Origin: Diogma glabrata | Taxonomy: Eukaryota; Arthropoda; Insecta; Diptera; Cylindrotomidae | DNA length: 64,000 nt | NCBI GenBank assembly: GCA_963693315.1 | Contig: OY856186.1 | Coordinates: forward strand, 280,424,459-280,488,458 | Direction: 5' to 3' | Shown: positions 33,201 to 43,919 of the stretch, one piece after another | Numbering within the stretch: the stretch's first letter is position 1 | Layout: the number at the start of each line of letters is the position of its first letter | Translations under genes and position numbers: made by a program | The notes under the pieces: model-generated | The model's database searches: none | Seen by the model: only the letters and a program-made list of their open reading frames with translations | What the model was told of the DNA's origin: nothing

Positions 33201-33320
33201 AAAATGATGAAGTTTCAATTTAGAAATTATCTGATGAGTGTGAGTTCGAATCCTGGAACGAAACACAAAAAAAGATTTTGAATTCCCGAATCCTTCCAAA
33301 TTAAAAAATTCCCCTAAAGT
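33160..33320 (+). mobile_element. Deleted SINE copy (family S2)
   Basis: ATGATGAAGTTTCAATTTAG, then GAGTTCGAATCCTGG (a B-box) and CGAAACAC. The SINE at 57.1 kb has the same flanking words, with a tRNA-like region in between that is missing here. Confidence 0.6.
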
Positions 33321-35767
33321 TGCCTATATGTCCTAACCACAAATATAGCAATAAATTGATCTTGCGTCAGATAATAGTTTCGCATTGATTGACAACAATC
33401 AATAATGAGTCTGATATTTAGAGAAGTTAATCTTTAATTTATTATGGTTGCACTAAACAATTCCTATAACTTTAAATAAAAAACATGCTGAAAAATAATC
33501 GGTTAGGGGGGGTCTGGACACGAAACACCCCCTGGTATTGTGATATCTCACGTTAGCTCATAATCATAAAAGATTAAAAAAAATCTAAAAATCAACAAAA
33601 ACTGATAACTGATCTATCAACATAAACTGATCCCTCCACTTCACGGGTTCAATTAATGAGATCATAACATTAACATTGAATTATTCAACAAAACAAAACT
33701 CATCAAGGAAAAAATCAAATAAAAAAATAAAAAACTATATTTAAACCATGGCAAATATACTCAATGGAGCAAACTAAAATGCTGGATTAACGAGCTTTTA
33801 AGACAAAATGTAAAATCAATGATGATGTATACTTTGAAACAAATTATTTTATATTTACTATGTACATGGAAATTTAATCAGATTATGTTGCAAAAATAAA
33901 ATTATTGAATTAATTGTGGAACACGTTACGGTGCAGGTGAGTATTTTTTTTTCAATAAAAACATGAAGTATAATCCTCGTTTTGGAAAAAATAGCAAAAC
34001 ATTTCTATCCTAAATATTATTTTATGGTCATGCGTCTATCATGGTGTTTTTCTTTGGTAATTTGAAAATAAAACTCAAAGTAATGCAGCTTTTTTTTAAA
34101 TTTTGTGTTGCATCCAACTTGCTTTAGTGAAAATTTAAAGTTTTGTGTACGTGCTAACACAAACAAAAAATTTCGTTCAATTGAAAATATTCAAGTATTC
34201 GTTTAGTTAGATTGGATTTCAATTGAATCACTATCGATTGATTGTAGATAAAAAATATAACAAGTTTTATTTGAATAAAAATATAAAAAATGATCTTTTC
34301 GTTTAAATGGGAAATAAAAAGGATATGCAGTTATGTAGATCAAAGAGGACTCTTCCGCTGGTTGATATATTATTATGTATAATTTTCGTCCTAGTTAAAA
34401 AGATGGAAGTCGGGATAGTAAGAATTTAGCTAAAACAAGGACTGTTTTTTGTTCCTACGTTCGTTCAACAGTCTACTGTTAGATCTGATGCTTGTTACCA
34501 GAAGGACTTAATACCTCCCCATATGGTAGCTTACAATAACTTAAATTAATTAAAGGCTAAGTGTTGAAGGTTATGTATTCCTCCTCGGCGGAAGTGAAGC
34601 TGTAATGACTGAAACTTCAAAAGATGTACGTCAACTTGGGGAGTGGACGATCGTGTAGTAGACCACGACTACAACGTGACACGGACGTAATGCATGAACT
34701 TAAAAAAATCGGCTGCCATGGCAATTATATCGCTGTTATGAATAACCGTGGTGGATTAAAAAAAATATAAAAAATATCTTAAACATATAATCATCATCTC
34801 ACCCTTTATATATTTTTTTTAGCTCGGTTTGGTTTCTATAAACGGTTTAAGTGCACAATGGTTCCAAGATTGAGTGATACTATTCTCCCTGATACCTTCT
34901 CTTCGTTTATTGAAAACATTTTGTTATACCCAAAATGTTATGTTTTGAGCACGCGTGTACTGGTCACTGTGAATTCGATGAATTGCTACTCAAACGTATA
35001 AAAAAATATATAAAAATATTTCAAAATTCACATTTGCTTTTTATTTTTTATAATAAAATGTGCACAAGTTGAATATGCAAATCCATGGAAATATTTAAGC
35101 ACTAACACGTTTGGGGAATTTAATTTAAAATTCATAAACTTTAAAAAAAATTGTATGAAACTCCCCGTTAAAGTTAAAATACAAATGACAGGAAAAGCTT
35201 ATAAATTTAAATGGTTTCGGGAAATGTAACTAAATAAACATATGTTAAATGGTAATAATTATTTGATTTACTAGTTGAAAATCTAAAAGGCTAATTGGTA
35301 TTAAACCAATATCGTATTTAGTATAATTTCAATCTCATTATATAGCAATTTAATATTTATGATTTAGGTTTGTCGACCTGTAATTTTTGTATATACAAAA
35401 GATTGTCATCATCGTTAGATAACAAAAAGCTCATCATCATCAAAAAATAATATTGTGAGTACTTTTGTTATCAAGTTGTTGGAATTTTATATGTTTTCAT
35501 TGTGATTGATATTCATTAAATGACAATTTGGTTTGAGTGATAAAATTTTTGCATTTTATGGCAAAAACTTTTGTTTAGAATATCTTTTCTGATTTCGATA
35601 ATTCACAAATGACATGAGATACATGTTATATAAAAATTATTCTAGAGTAAATATAATTTTTTACGTCCAAAGATTTTAATTTATACATGGTTGGGTTAGA
35701 TGTTATATAATCGAGTTATAGTTACAGTTGTGTTTACAATATATATGTGTTCAGAAATCTGTCGCGT
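33321..35767. other. AT-rich DNA, no gene recognised
   Basis: No credible ORF. A less AT-rich patch at 34440-34740 contains one short open stretch (VPTFVQQSTVRSDACYQKDL then IPPHMVAYNN) without homology that I recognise. CACGGTTATTCATAACAGCG lies near 34730. Nothing structured was found. Confidence 0.4.
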
Positions 35768-35775
35768 GTGCATAT
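35768..35775. repeat. 8-bp target duplication, left (hAT)
   Basis: GTGCATAT here and GTGCATAG at 40031-40038 match at seven of eight positions, the length expected for hAT elements. Confidence 0.7.
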
Positions 35776-35937
35776 CAGAGTTGTGCATTTTCTTGTAAAG
35801 AATAATTCTTTAAATTTTTATGTAAAGAAATAGTAAAGAATAGTTTTTTATGTAAAGAATGTAAAGAGTGATTAATAAATTTAAATTATTATATAATAAT
35901 TATATATTTATATATTATTATATAATTTTTGTACCCG

Positions 35938-35967
35938 TAGATGAATGTATAACATTCGAAACGCGTC
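35938..35967 (+). ncRNA. Degenerate hammerhead-like motif, Penelope type
   Basis: TAGATGA (in place of CTGATGA), a stem AATGT-ATA-ACATT, CGAAA, then ACGCGTC, whose A-CGCG-T forms the minimal stem III with C at the cleavage position, followed by GAATAAATAC. The first core residues are mutated, so activity is unlikely. It marks a Penelope 3'-end fragment in the left arm of the hAT. Confidence 0.4.
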
Positions 35968-36589
35968 GAATAAATACTATACACTTATTAAAGATTGTTT
36001 TGTGGAATTATTTGACGATAATTTATCAACATAAATTATTGTTTTAATTTAAATTATATAACAACTTGGAGACCAGAATAAAATTTCTTTTATATATTTT
36101 TATCATAAATAAAAGTTTATTTAAAATAGGTCGATTAATAAATGTAAAGAATTTTACTTTCAAGTGATTTTTACAGCTCCTTTAAGAAGACAAAACTTGT
36201 GCCCGATTCCAACGATGCTAATACAAATTTTGAATTGAAAAGAATTACGAATTTTGGTCTCTATTAAATATTTTTCCGCTTTAATCATAGAAAAAGCAAG
36301 GATTGGAAGTCATAAATTATGTATTAAAATTTAAAACTTATTACAATAAAATTAACAATTTAACGACACATAACGACACATATAACAAGCTTGATTTACA
36401 ATAGCAATTATTTTCAGTATACAAATTATCAGAGACACGCTTTACTTGTCAATTGATAAAATGAAGAATGTCCGAACTCAAGTTTTCAACCATTCAACTT
36501 AAGAATTTAGATTAAAAAAAATGTTTGTTGAGTTGAGATGTCACATATAAATTTTTCACTCTATACCAATTGCTTCATGTTTTTAAGTT

Positions 36590-37140
36590 CTATATTCGTC
36601 CCTGTATGGAGTACTGTTGTCAAGTTTGGGGTGCTGCTTTTTTTCCATCTTGGCCCTCTTGGATTTTGTTCAAAAGCGGGCTATACGAATTGTGGGTGAT
36701 CGAGCTTTGACATCAAAACTTGATTCCCTACAACATCGTCGCACTGTTGCTGACCTCGTTGTGTTTTACAAATATCGTCATCCATAGTGCTCAGATGAAA
36801 TCAGCGGCATCATGCCTCAAACTTTTTCTTATCCCCGTTCCACTCAGCAATCGGCTACCGCAACCAGTGAAACAGTCGAGATCCCGCGCTGTCATACTGG
36901 CAGATCGCAGAAAGACTTCTTTGTCCGAACTGCATACAAATGGAATAGTTTGCCGAAATCCTTAGTCTCAGGTGGCTTCAACCCGCAGAGGTTTAAAAAA
37001 AGCATTCATCAACACCTTAGAATTCCAGTTGTTGTGGGACCTAGGTCTAGACCTAGGTCTTAAAATGCATTTATGTGTTGTTGTGACACATATTCTAAAC
37101 CCTATTACACAACACTTTTTATTTAAAAAAAATATAAGTT
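36590..37140 (+). pseudogene. LINE L2 copy 3, C-terminal fragment
   Basis: Two overlapping frames carry SIFVPVWSTVVKFGVLLFF-like and DSLQHRRTVADL blocks, then MPQTFSYPRSTQQSATATSE and FFVRTAYKWNSLPKSLVSGG, FNPQRFKKSIHQHLRIP, the standard C-terminus of this LINE family. The 3' UTR matches copies at 24.8 and 30.6 kb. Shifts near 36660 and 36810 make it dead. Confidence 0.85.
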
Positions 37141-37149
37141 ATCTTTGTA
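37141..37149. repeat. 9-bp direct repeat, left border of hammerhead array
   Basis: ATCTTTGTA, repeated at 39051-39059 on the other side of the array. Confidence 0.6.
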
Positions 37150-37284
37150 ATTAATTCAGTAAATTATTTCTGATATAACATCACCCCGATGGAAAATCTC
37201 CCATCAAGAATAATATAAGAACTGAATCTAAAAAATTATGGTGCAAATTATGAAACTTTTTGCAATCCATACAGTTTTAGAGCG

Positions 37285-37361
37285 ATCTAGTTTCGAACCA
37301 ATGAGAAAATTTTTAAACTTTAAAAAAGTTTATCATTCTCATCAGGGCTAGCCGACTAGAT
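37285..37361 (-). ncRNA. Hammerhead ribozyme motif, satellite copy on minus strand
   Basis: Reverse complement of the 77-nt motif described at 38445-38521, identical in sequence. It lies in the forward-oriented first unit, so its transcript would come from the minus strand. Confidence 0.8.
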
Positions 37362-37740
37362 AAACTCTACCAAAAAATGTTAACGCTAATGATTATAAAC
37401 CAAAAATTAGGTTACAACTCTAGCGAAGTGTAAAAACAAAAAATTTACATAAACATACATGTAATAAATTCAGGTTTAGTCAATTAATTTCTCTGGTGAT
37501 CACTGTTTTGTTATACTCTAGATTTTCTAGTATTGAATAACAAAATTGTATCTGTGAGAAGAAGATGACTAATCTTCACTTGTGTCTATTGACACATGAT
37601 CAACAATTAATTCAGTAAATTATTTGTGATATAACATCACCCCGATGGAAAATCTCCCATCAAGAATAATATAAGAACTGAATCTAAAAAATTATGGTGC
37701 AAATTATGAAACTTTTTGCAATCCATACAATTTTAGAGCG

Positions 37741-37763
37741 ATCTAGTTTCGAACCAATGAGAA
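37741..37763 (-). ncRNA. Truncated hammerhead remnant at the inversion junction
   Basis: Only the GAA side and stem III strand remain (ATCTAGTTTCGAACCAATGA on plus). The CTGATGA side was lost where the array inverts. Cannot fold as a hammerhead. Confidence 0.7.
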
Positions 37764-37988
37764 GACACAAGTGAAGATTAGTCATCTTCTTCTCACAGAT
37801 ACAATTTTGTTATTCAATACTAGAAAATCTAGAGTATAACAAAACAGTGATCACCAGAGAAATTAATTGACTAAACCTGAATTTATTAAATGTATGTTTA
37901 TGTAAATTTTTTGTTTTTACACTTCGCTAGAGTTGTAACCTAATTTTTGGTTTATAATCATTAGCGTTAACATTTTTTGGTAGAGTTT

Positions 37989-38065
37989 ATCTAGTCGGCT
38001 AGCCCTGATGAGAATGATAAACTTTTTTAAAGTTTAAAAATTTTCTCATTGGTTCGAAACTAGAT
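37989..38065 (+). ncRNA. Hammerhead ribozyme motif, satellite copy
   Basis: Identical to 38445-38521, exactly 456 bp upstream of it. Self-cleavage at this site and the next would release a 456-nt RNA. Confidence 0.82.
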
Positions 38066-38444
38066 CGCTCTAAAATTGTATGGATTGCAAAAAGTTTCAT
38101 AATTTGCACCATAATTTTTTAGATTCAGTTCTTATATTATTCTTGATGGGAGATTTTCCATCGGGGTGATGTTATATCACAAACAATTTACTGAATTAAT
38201 TGTTGATCATGTGTCAATAGACACAAGTGAAGATTAGTCATCTTCTTCTCACAGATACAATTTTGTTATTCAATACTAGAAAATCTAGAGTATAACAAAA
38301 CAGTGATCACCAGAGAAATTAATTGACTAAACCTGAATTTATTAAATGTATGTTTATGTAAATTTTTTGTTTTTACACTTCGCTAGAGTTGTAACCTAAT
38401 TTTTGGTTTATAATCATTAGCGTTAACATTTTTTGGTAGAGTTT

Positions 38445-38521
38445 ATCTAGTCGGCTAGCCCTGATGAGAATGATAAACTTTTTTAAAGTTTAAAAATTTT
38501 CTCATTGGTTCGAAACTAGAT
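38445..38521 (+). ncRNA. Hammerhead ribozyme motif (type III layout)
   Basis: In order: ATCTAGT (stem III, 38445-38451), C17 at 38452 giving the GTC cleavage triplet, GGCTAGCC (stem I, 38453-38460), CTGATGA (38461-38467), stem II from G 38468 to C 38511 (GAAT/GGTTC, then a nested TAAACTT/AAGTTTA hairpin), GAA (38512-38514), and ACTAGAT (stem III, 38515-38521). All invariant core residues are present, as are the G10.1-C11.1 and A15.1-U16.1 pairs. Stem III has seven perfect pairs, and AGAG/CTCT can extend it beyond a small internal loop. Stem I is a self-complementary octamer and would be too tight as a hairpin, so it may work as a dimer. Confidence 0.85.
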
Positions 38522-38900
38522 CGCTCTAAAATTGTATGGATTGCAAAAAGTTTCATAATTTGCACCATAATTTTTTAGATTCAGTTCTTATATTATTCTT
38601 GATGGGAGATTTTCCATCGGGGTGATGTTATATCACAAATAATTTACTGAATTAATTGTTGATCATGTGTCAATAGACACAAGTGAAGATTAGTCATCTT
38701 CTTCTCACAGATACAATTTTGTTATTCAATACTAGAAAATCTAGAGTATAACAAAACAGTGATCACCAGAGAAATTAATTGACTAAACCTGAATTTATTA
38801 AATGTATGTTTATGTAAATTTTTTGTTTTTACACTTCGCTAGAGTTGTAACCTAATTTTTGGTTTATAATCATTAGCGTTAACATTTTTTGGTAGAGTTT

Positions 38901-38977
38901 ATCTAGTCGGCTAGCCCTGATGAGAATGATAAACTTTTTTAAAGTTTAAAAATTTTCTCATTGGTTCGAAACTAGAT
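38901..38977 (+). ncRNA. Hammerhead ribozyme motif, satellite copy
   Basis: Identical to 38445-38521, 456 bp downstream, in the last (3'-truncated) reverse unit. Confidence 0.82.
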
Positions 38978-39050
38978 CGCTCTAAAATTGTATGGATTGC
39001 AAAAAGTTTCATAATTTGCACCATAATTTTTTAGATTCAGTTCTTATATT

Positions 39051-39059
39051 ATCTTTGTA
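39051..39059. repeat. 9-bp direct repeat, right border of hammerhead array
   Basis: ATCTTTGTA, matching 37141-37149. The first AT could also belong to the satellite unit, so the safe match is seven to nine bases. Confidence 0.6.
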
Positions 39060-39372
39060 TTCAAAACAAATGTCATTTTGAAAACTTTAGTTGTACAAAC
39101 AAATGATTGATTTCACAAATTCCATATATCTGGAATCGTGAAGTTGTTTATTTATATTTTAACAAGTTTGAGAATAAATTTAAAATTTATTTTTAGTATC
39201 GACTCAAACCAAAACTTTGAGTCGATACTAAAAACAAATTTTAAATTTAATCTCAAACTTGTTAAAATATAAATAAACAATTTCACGATACCAGAAATAT
39301 CGAATTTGTGAAATCAATCATTTTTTTTGAACAACTAAAATTTTAAAAATAACATTTGTTTTTGAATACAAA
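39054..39372. mobile_element. 319-bp near-perfect hairpin element
   Basis: TTTGTATTCAAAACAAATG at the left and CATTTG, TTTTTGAATACAAA at the right are inverted. The arms pair to a small loop at ACTCAAACCAAAACTTTGAGT (about 39204-39224). No ORF. It abuts the satellite array directly. Confidence 0.85.
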
Positions 39373-40030
39373 TATAGCTTATATATGTGACATCTCAACA
39401 AACATTTTCTTTAATCTAAATTCTAAAGATGAGTGGTTGAAAACTTGGGTTCGGACATTCTTCATTTTATCAATTGACAGGTAAAGCCTGTCTTTGATAA
39501 TTTGTATACTGAAAATAATTGCTATTGTTAATCAAGCTTGTTATGAGTCATATTCAGCAAATTAATGTTATTGTAGTTAAATTGTTAATTTTATTGTAAT
39601 AAGTTTTAAATTTTAATACATAATTTATGATTTCCAATCCTTGCTTTTTCTATGATTAAAGCGGGCAAATATTTAACCGGATAATATACCGAAATTTGTA
39701 ATTCTTTTCAATTCAAAATTTGTATTAGCATTGTTGGAATTGGGCACAAGTTTTGTTTTTTAGAGTTTTGACTTAATCCTTAAAGGAGCTATAAAAATCA
39801 GTATCCAAATGATAAATATAATTAAAGACTGACTTAAAAACTATGATTATTTAGGAGTTTGAGTTTCGTTTTAAATTATATATTAATCTAATAAGAAAAT
39901 TGGCATATATTTTTTGCATTATTTACATTATTTACATTCTTTACAATGATTTTTGGACATGTAAAGAATGAATTTTTTACATGTAAAGAATTACGTAAAT
40001 TACTTTTTGTAAAGAATTTGCACAACACTG

Positions 40031-40038
40031 GTGCATAG
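40031..40038. repeat. 8-bp target duplication, right (hAT)
   Basis: GTGCATAG, pairs with 35768-35775. Confidence 0.7.
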
Positions 40039-41440
40039 TAATTGGTCAAAGTTTTTTTTTTGTTCAAAGTTGTTTGTTGTTATTGATAGCTTTTGTTTTG
40101 TTTAAAATATTTAAACCATAAAAACTATGAATACATCACTTCTGTTTTTTCATTTTTGTTTAAAATTAGGCATGTTGAGTATTGTATAATTATAACAAAT
40201 TATAAATTAACGGCTCTGAATACTTAAAGATACTTGTGGAAAAATGTCCACAGTAAGATGACAGTTATATACTTCCTTTTTTGAACGGTAAAATGATGGG
40301 TCGCTACCGTTACTTTGGTGAGACGAGATTGTTTTGCAGTTTATTAAAAAGTTACAGCACATAAAAACTGCTTTTATCGTTCTCCAAACGCAAACAAGTA
40401 GAGCCATATCTGCCAATAGAAGTTATTTTAGATATAGAATAGGAATCATAATTGGCATTGAAATTAATTTTTTGTAAAATAAAAGCTAAAAAAATATTAA
40501 TTTGGATAGTTTTTTTTTTATTCCTTTTTATGACTAATGTGTGGACACATAGATAGTATGACAAAACCCTAGCACAGTATTTCTCAACCGTTGGTTGTCC
40601 GCAGACAAGGTTTAGTGGGCCGCAAATTTCTTCATATTAAATATCAGACAGAATTTTATTTTATTCGAGCGCTTTTTTCACTCCTCAAATGTGAATACTA
40701 TTTCACAAATTAAAAATGTTTTTCTACGATAGCATTTAAAAAGTCTATTTTCAAGTAGGCTTAATCCCTTGTGAAAATATTTTTTTCCATTAGTGTAATA
40801 TCATTTTCAATAAATAACAAATTGTTGTTGCTATGGTGTTTTTATGTAATTTTCTTAAGTTTTCAAATCAAAGCAACCATGAAAAAATAGAATATAAATT
40901 ATAAATGTTATGTTGTCGATTTCTAATTTAATAATTCATAATAAATATCGTTTTTATATTTACCATCGTACATAAAATTTCCTTTCCCACGCGAGACGAA
41001 GACGATTTACTTTTACGTGAACAAATTTTCACTAACGAAAAAACAGCAAATTCTATATTTTATTTTATCGTTCTTACCCGCAAGAGTAAAATTTTAATTT
41101 TTTTTTACTCCTTTGGAGTCAATTTTATTATTTTCTTTCATTCCATATGAAGAAAAAGAAAATTATTACTTTTTCGTTCTCATTTTTATTAATTTTAATA
41201 ATAATCCCTGCAAAATTGGACAAACAATTAACAAAAATAACCTATTTTTTTTGTTTTATTTTAATCATCAAATATGAAGCAAAAATTAAATTGCAACTAC
41301 AACTATGAATGGCAACTACAAATATAAGTTTATTTTGTATTTTTACATCCATAATTGTGTACGTCTTATTATTATTATTCGTATTTATTTAGCGTATGGT
41401 TTTTGTTGTGACACATTAAAAACAAAAATAAAACTTAAAA

Positions 41441-41469
41441 TAGATAGATTTTCATATGAAATCTACATA
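41441..41469. repeat. 29-bp palindromic motif, variant copy
   Basis: TAGATAGATTTTCATATGAA and ATCTACATA: a three-mismatch variant of the palindrome at 29114 and 60872. Confidence 0.6.
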
Positions 41470-41599
41470 AAACAAAACATGAATACACATTAAATGAGCT
41501 TACAATCAATATGATTGCGCGTCTTTTAGTTAAAAATTAAAAAGTAAAATATTAAAATATTTGAAGATTGGGCAGTATATTTGAACATTAGATGTTTAC

Positions 41600-42412
41600 A
41601 TCGAGTGAGTCTATCTATGCTACTACATTGGGAGTTGCCAATTGGATGTCTGAGATGTCGCCATTGTATCGTCGAAGTGGGCACACTCTTGCAATGTGTT
41701 TTATGGTTTGTTGTGGAGCTTCGCAGTCACATTGAGGGGACTCTGAGATTCCCCACTTCTAGAAAGAATCAGCACAACGTCCATGATTCGTTCTTATTCG
41801 GTTTAGTGTGGTCCAGGTATGACGTGGCAGATCGAAACCAGGTTGGGCAGAGGTCGGGTTAGTAATAGAAACGCCAGGAGTGTTGTAATCATTCCAGGAG
41901 GTGTCCCAAGCATCCAAGATATTAAAATTAGTTGCCAGCAGGTTGCTGGCAGTTTTATGTGGAGGCTTTCTTGATTTCAATCCACAACTAGTGTGGTCAC
42001 CGTAATATTCGTGCAAGGGCAACGTGATGTTGTTGGTTTCCTTTTTATGTTCACGCATGAGAGCATGCAAGCGTCTGACTGCAGGTGAAGCGATATTGCT
42101 CAACACAGGGAGCCAAGGTAAAGGAATGGACCTGATAGTACCACTTATAGTACGCATTGCGGCATGCAGTTGGCAGTCAACTTTTTGAGTATGTGTGCTA
42201 TTCAGCCAGACTGGTGCGCCGTACTCAGCCACTGAGTAAACCAGACTTAGAGCAGTTGTGCGGAGGGTTGCTGGAGTAGCACCCTATGTCGAGCCTGCCA
42301 GTTTATGCAATATATTGTTTCTCGTTTTAAGTTTTTTTGACGTATTCTCTAGGTGGAGCTTAAAAGAAAGAGTTCTATCGAGAGTAATACCCAGGTACTT
42401 TGGCTGTTGATT
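41600..42412 (-). pseudogene. Jockey-type LINE C-terminal region with zinc-knuckle
   Basis: PKYLGITLDRTLSFKLHLEN (thumb) and NNILHKLAGST are followed by a stop. An open stretch of 157 codons reads MAEYGAPVWLNSTHTQKVD, RTISGTIRSIPLPWLPVLSN, then RIRTNHGRCADSF. After TAG comes KWGISESPQCDCEAPQQTIK, with HIARVCPLRRY giving the C-x-C-x8-H-x4-C knuckle found at the end of Jockey-group proteins. The 3' end lacks a clear poly(A) tail. Confidence 0.85.
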
Positions 42413-43069
42413 TTAGTTAATGACAGTGCCGTTAAATAACACTGATAGTTCGTGTTTTGCCAGTTTGTTGTTTAAGTGGAAACAAGAACTCTCGGTTTTA
42501 CTTAGATTAGGATATAAGCTCCACGTTCGAAAATAGTCATTCATTATCGCCAGGTCAGTTGACAGCAAATCTTCCAAGACACCCATGTTTTTATTTTGAG
42601 TGGCCAGGGTCCAATCATCCACGTACCCAAATTTCTTTGATGTTGTGTCAGGAAAGTTATGGATGTACAAATTAAAAAGTAATAGCGCCAGGACGGAACC
42701 CTGTGGTAAACCATTGTTAAGCATTTTAGACCTACTACAGGAATTATTTAGATGAACTTTGAATACACGATTACTCAGCATGTTGTTAATTAAACGTGAG
42801 ATGGATCTACAAGGTATTGTATTGAACAGCATATATATAATCTCAATTCGCCAGACCGTGTCATATGCTGCAGTGAGATCGATGAATGCTGCGCCTGTTT
42901 TTAATTGTTTTTGAAACCCAGCTTCGATGTAGGATGTTAGAGCGAGCAGTTGGTTAGTGCAGCTGCGATTGGGACGGAAACCAGCTTGTTCGACTGGGAT
43001 CTGGTCATTCAAAATCGGTGCGATACGGTTGTATATGAGCCGTTCTAGCAATTTGTAGCAGGTGCTCAA
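42413..43069 (-). pseudogene. Jockey-type LINE reverse transcriptase core
   Basis: STCYKLLERLIYNRIAPIL follows directly from the broken SYRPIALLS motif. EQAGFRPNRSCTNQLLALTS, then GAAFIDLTAAYDTVWR with the first catalytic Asp, NGLPQGSVLALLLFNLYI, and FGYVDDWTLATQ, with YVDD in place of the usual YADD, complete the RT motifs. The frame ends at TAA after LFNGTVIN. As RT it would copy element RNA at the nicked target, but this copy is a pseudogene. Confidence 0.9.
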
Positions 43070-43862
43070 AAAAAGGCGATTCGGCGATAGCTTCCTGGTT
43101 CATTGGATGGTTTACCTGGTTTAAGTGTCGCTATCACTTTCGTAGTCTTAAAGTGTTTTGGAGGATTGCCGGTTTCTAGGATATTCGAGACAAATTTAAT
43201 TAGCCACTGTTTTACATTTTTTCCCGCATTTCTAAGAAATTCTGGAAATATGCCATCGTAGCCCGCTGCTTTTCCGTTTTTTGTTTGGGACAGAGCTGAA
43301 TCTAGTTCTTCGCTACTAAAAGAGTTCGCATACTTCGATGGAAACGAGCAATCGCGCTTCATTTCTCTTAATTTACGTTTAATTGTTCTCTTATGAAGGC
43401 GATTAATAGAAGAACGAGACATGTCTACGATATGGTTTGCAATGTCCTCTGGATTTATTTCATTGTTAGTGCGAGTGATGGAGTTTGAGCCACCCAGTTT
43501 CCGAAGGAGACTCCATGCTTTCCTGCTTGAATGGGAAAAATCAATGTTTTCAACAGCGCTAATCCACTTTTGTTTCCTCGCGGCGTCCAGTGAGTAAATT
43601 AAGTCATCAGCCACGTCTGCTTCACCACTACTAAGGTACTCCTCATACAATTTATCACTCTCTCTACTCCAGCCAGGAATGTATTCTTCACGGAAGCCTC
43701 TTGGGATGCATTTATTTGCAGTTGAGATGATGGTTCCAACGAACCTATCATAATTTTTAGGAATGGGTGTGATCCAGCGAATCACTGCATCCAACTCCAA
43801 CCTATATTTATCTCAATCAGCTTTGTTAAAATTCCATCTAGGTTGAGGAGTGGAGTTAACGA
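43066..43862 (-). pseudogene. Jockey-type LINE linker and RT N-terminus
   Basis: After a stop (WNFNKAD then TAG) an open frame of 244 codons reads LELDAVIRWITPIPKNYDRF, IPRGFREEYIPGWSRESDKL, then RKAWSLLRKLGGSNSI. These are typical of the Jockey linker, where the element reads W-LLRKL. The first RT block is NGKAAGYDGIFPEFLRNAGK and the second KVIATLKPGKP with GSYRRIAFF. The frame shifts at about 43070 and the next ORF continues. Confidence 0.85.
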
Positions 43863-43919
43863 GTGGGATTTGGATTCCAACCTCAAGAATTACTGGACGA
43901 TGTTGAGAGCGTGGAAAAC

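Larger units (their letters stand above)
37150..39050. repeat. 456-bp tandem satellite with one orientation switch
   Basis: Units start with ATTAATTCAGTAAATTA on the left side. One full unit (37150-37606) and a truncated second one (37607-37763) run forward. At 37763/37764 the orientation flips, and two full units plus a truncated one follow in reverse (starts at 37764, 38220, 38676; exactly 456 bp apart). Units are nearly identical. Each complete unit carries a hammerhead ribozyme core and a short TGTGTC-TAT-TGACACA hairpin. No coding capacity. Confidence 0.95.
35776..40030. mobile_element. 4.26-kb nested hAT-type foldback element
   Basis: Termini CAGAGTTGTGCA and TGCACAACACTG are inverted and hAT-like, flanked by a 7/8-matching 8-bp duplication. 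Long imperfect inverted arms follow, best matched at 36160-36552 against 39383-39800. Near the ends both arms carry many TGTAAAGAAT words. The interior has a LINE L2 3' fragment (36590-37140), the 456-bp hammerhead array (37150-39050) and a 319-bp hairpin (39054-39372). There is no transposase. Confidence 0.8.

Noticed and set aside
33228..33262. CTGATGA...CGAAAC in the deleted SINE copy
   Set aside because: Same tRNA-derived words as above; stem II does not close in register.
36720..37154. Three overlapping frames as separate genes
   Set aside because: They are one LINE C-terminus broken by shifts plus its 3' UTR.
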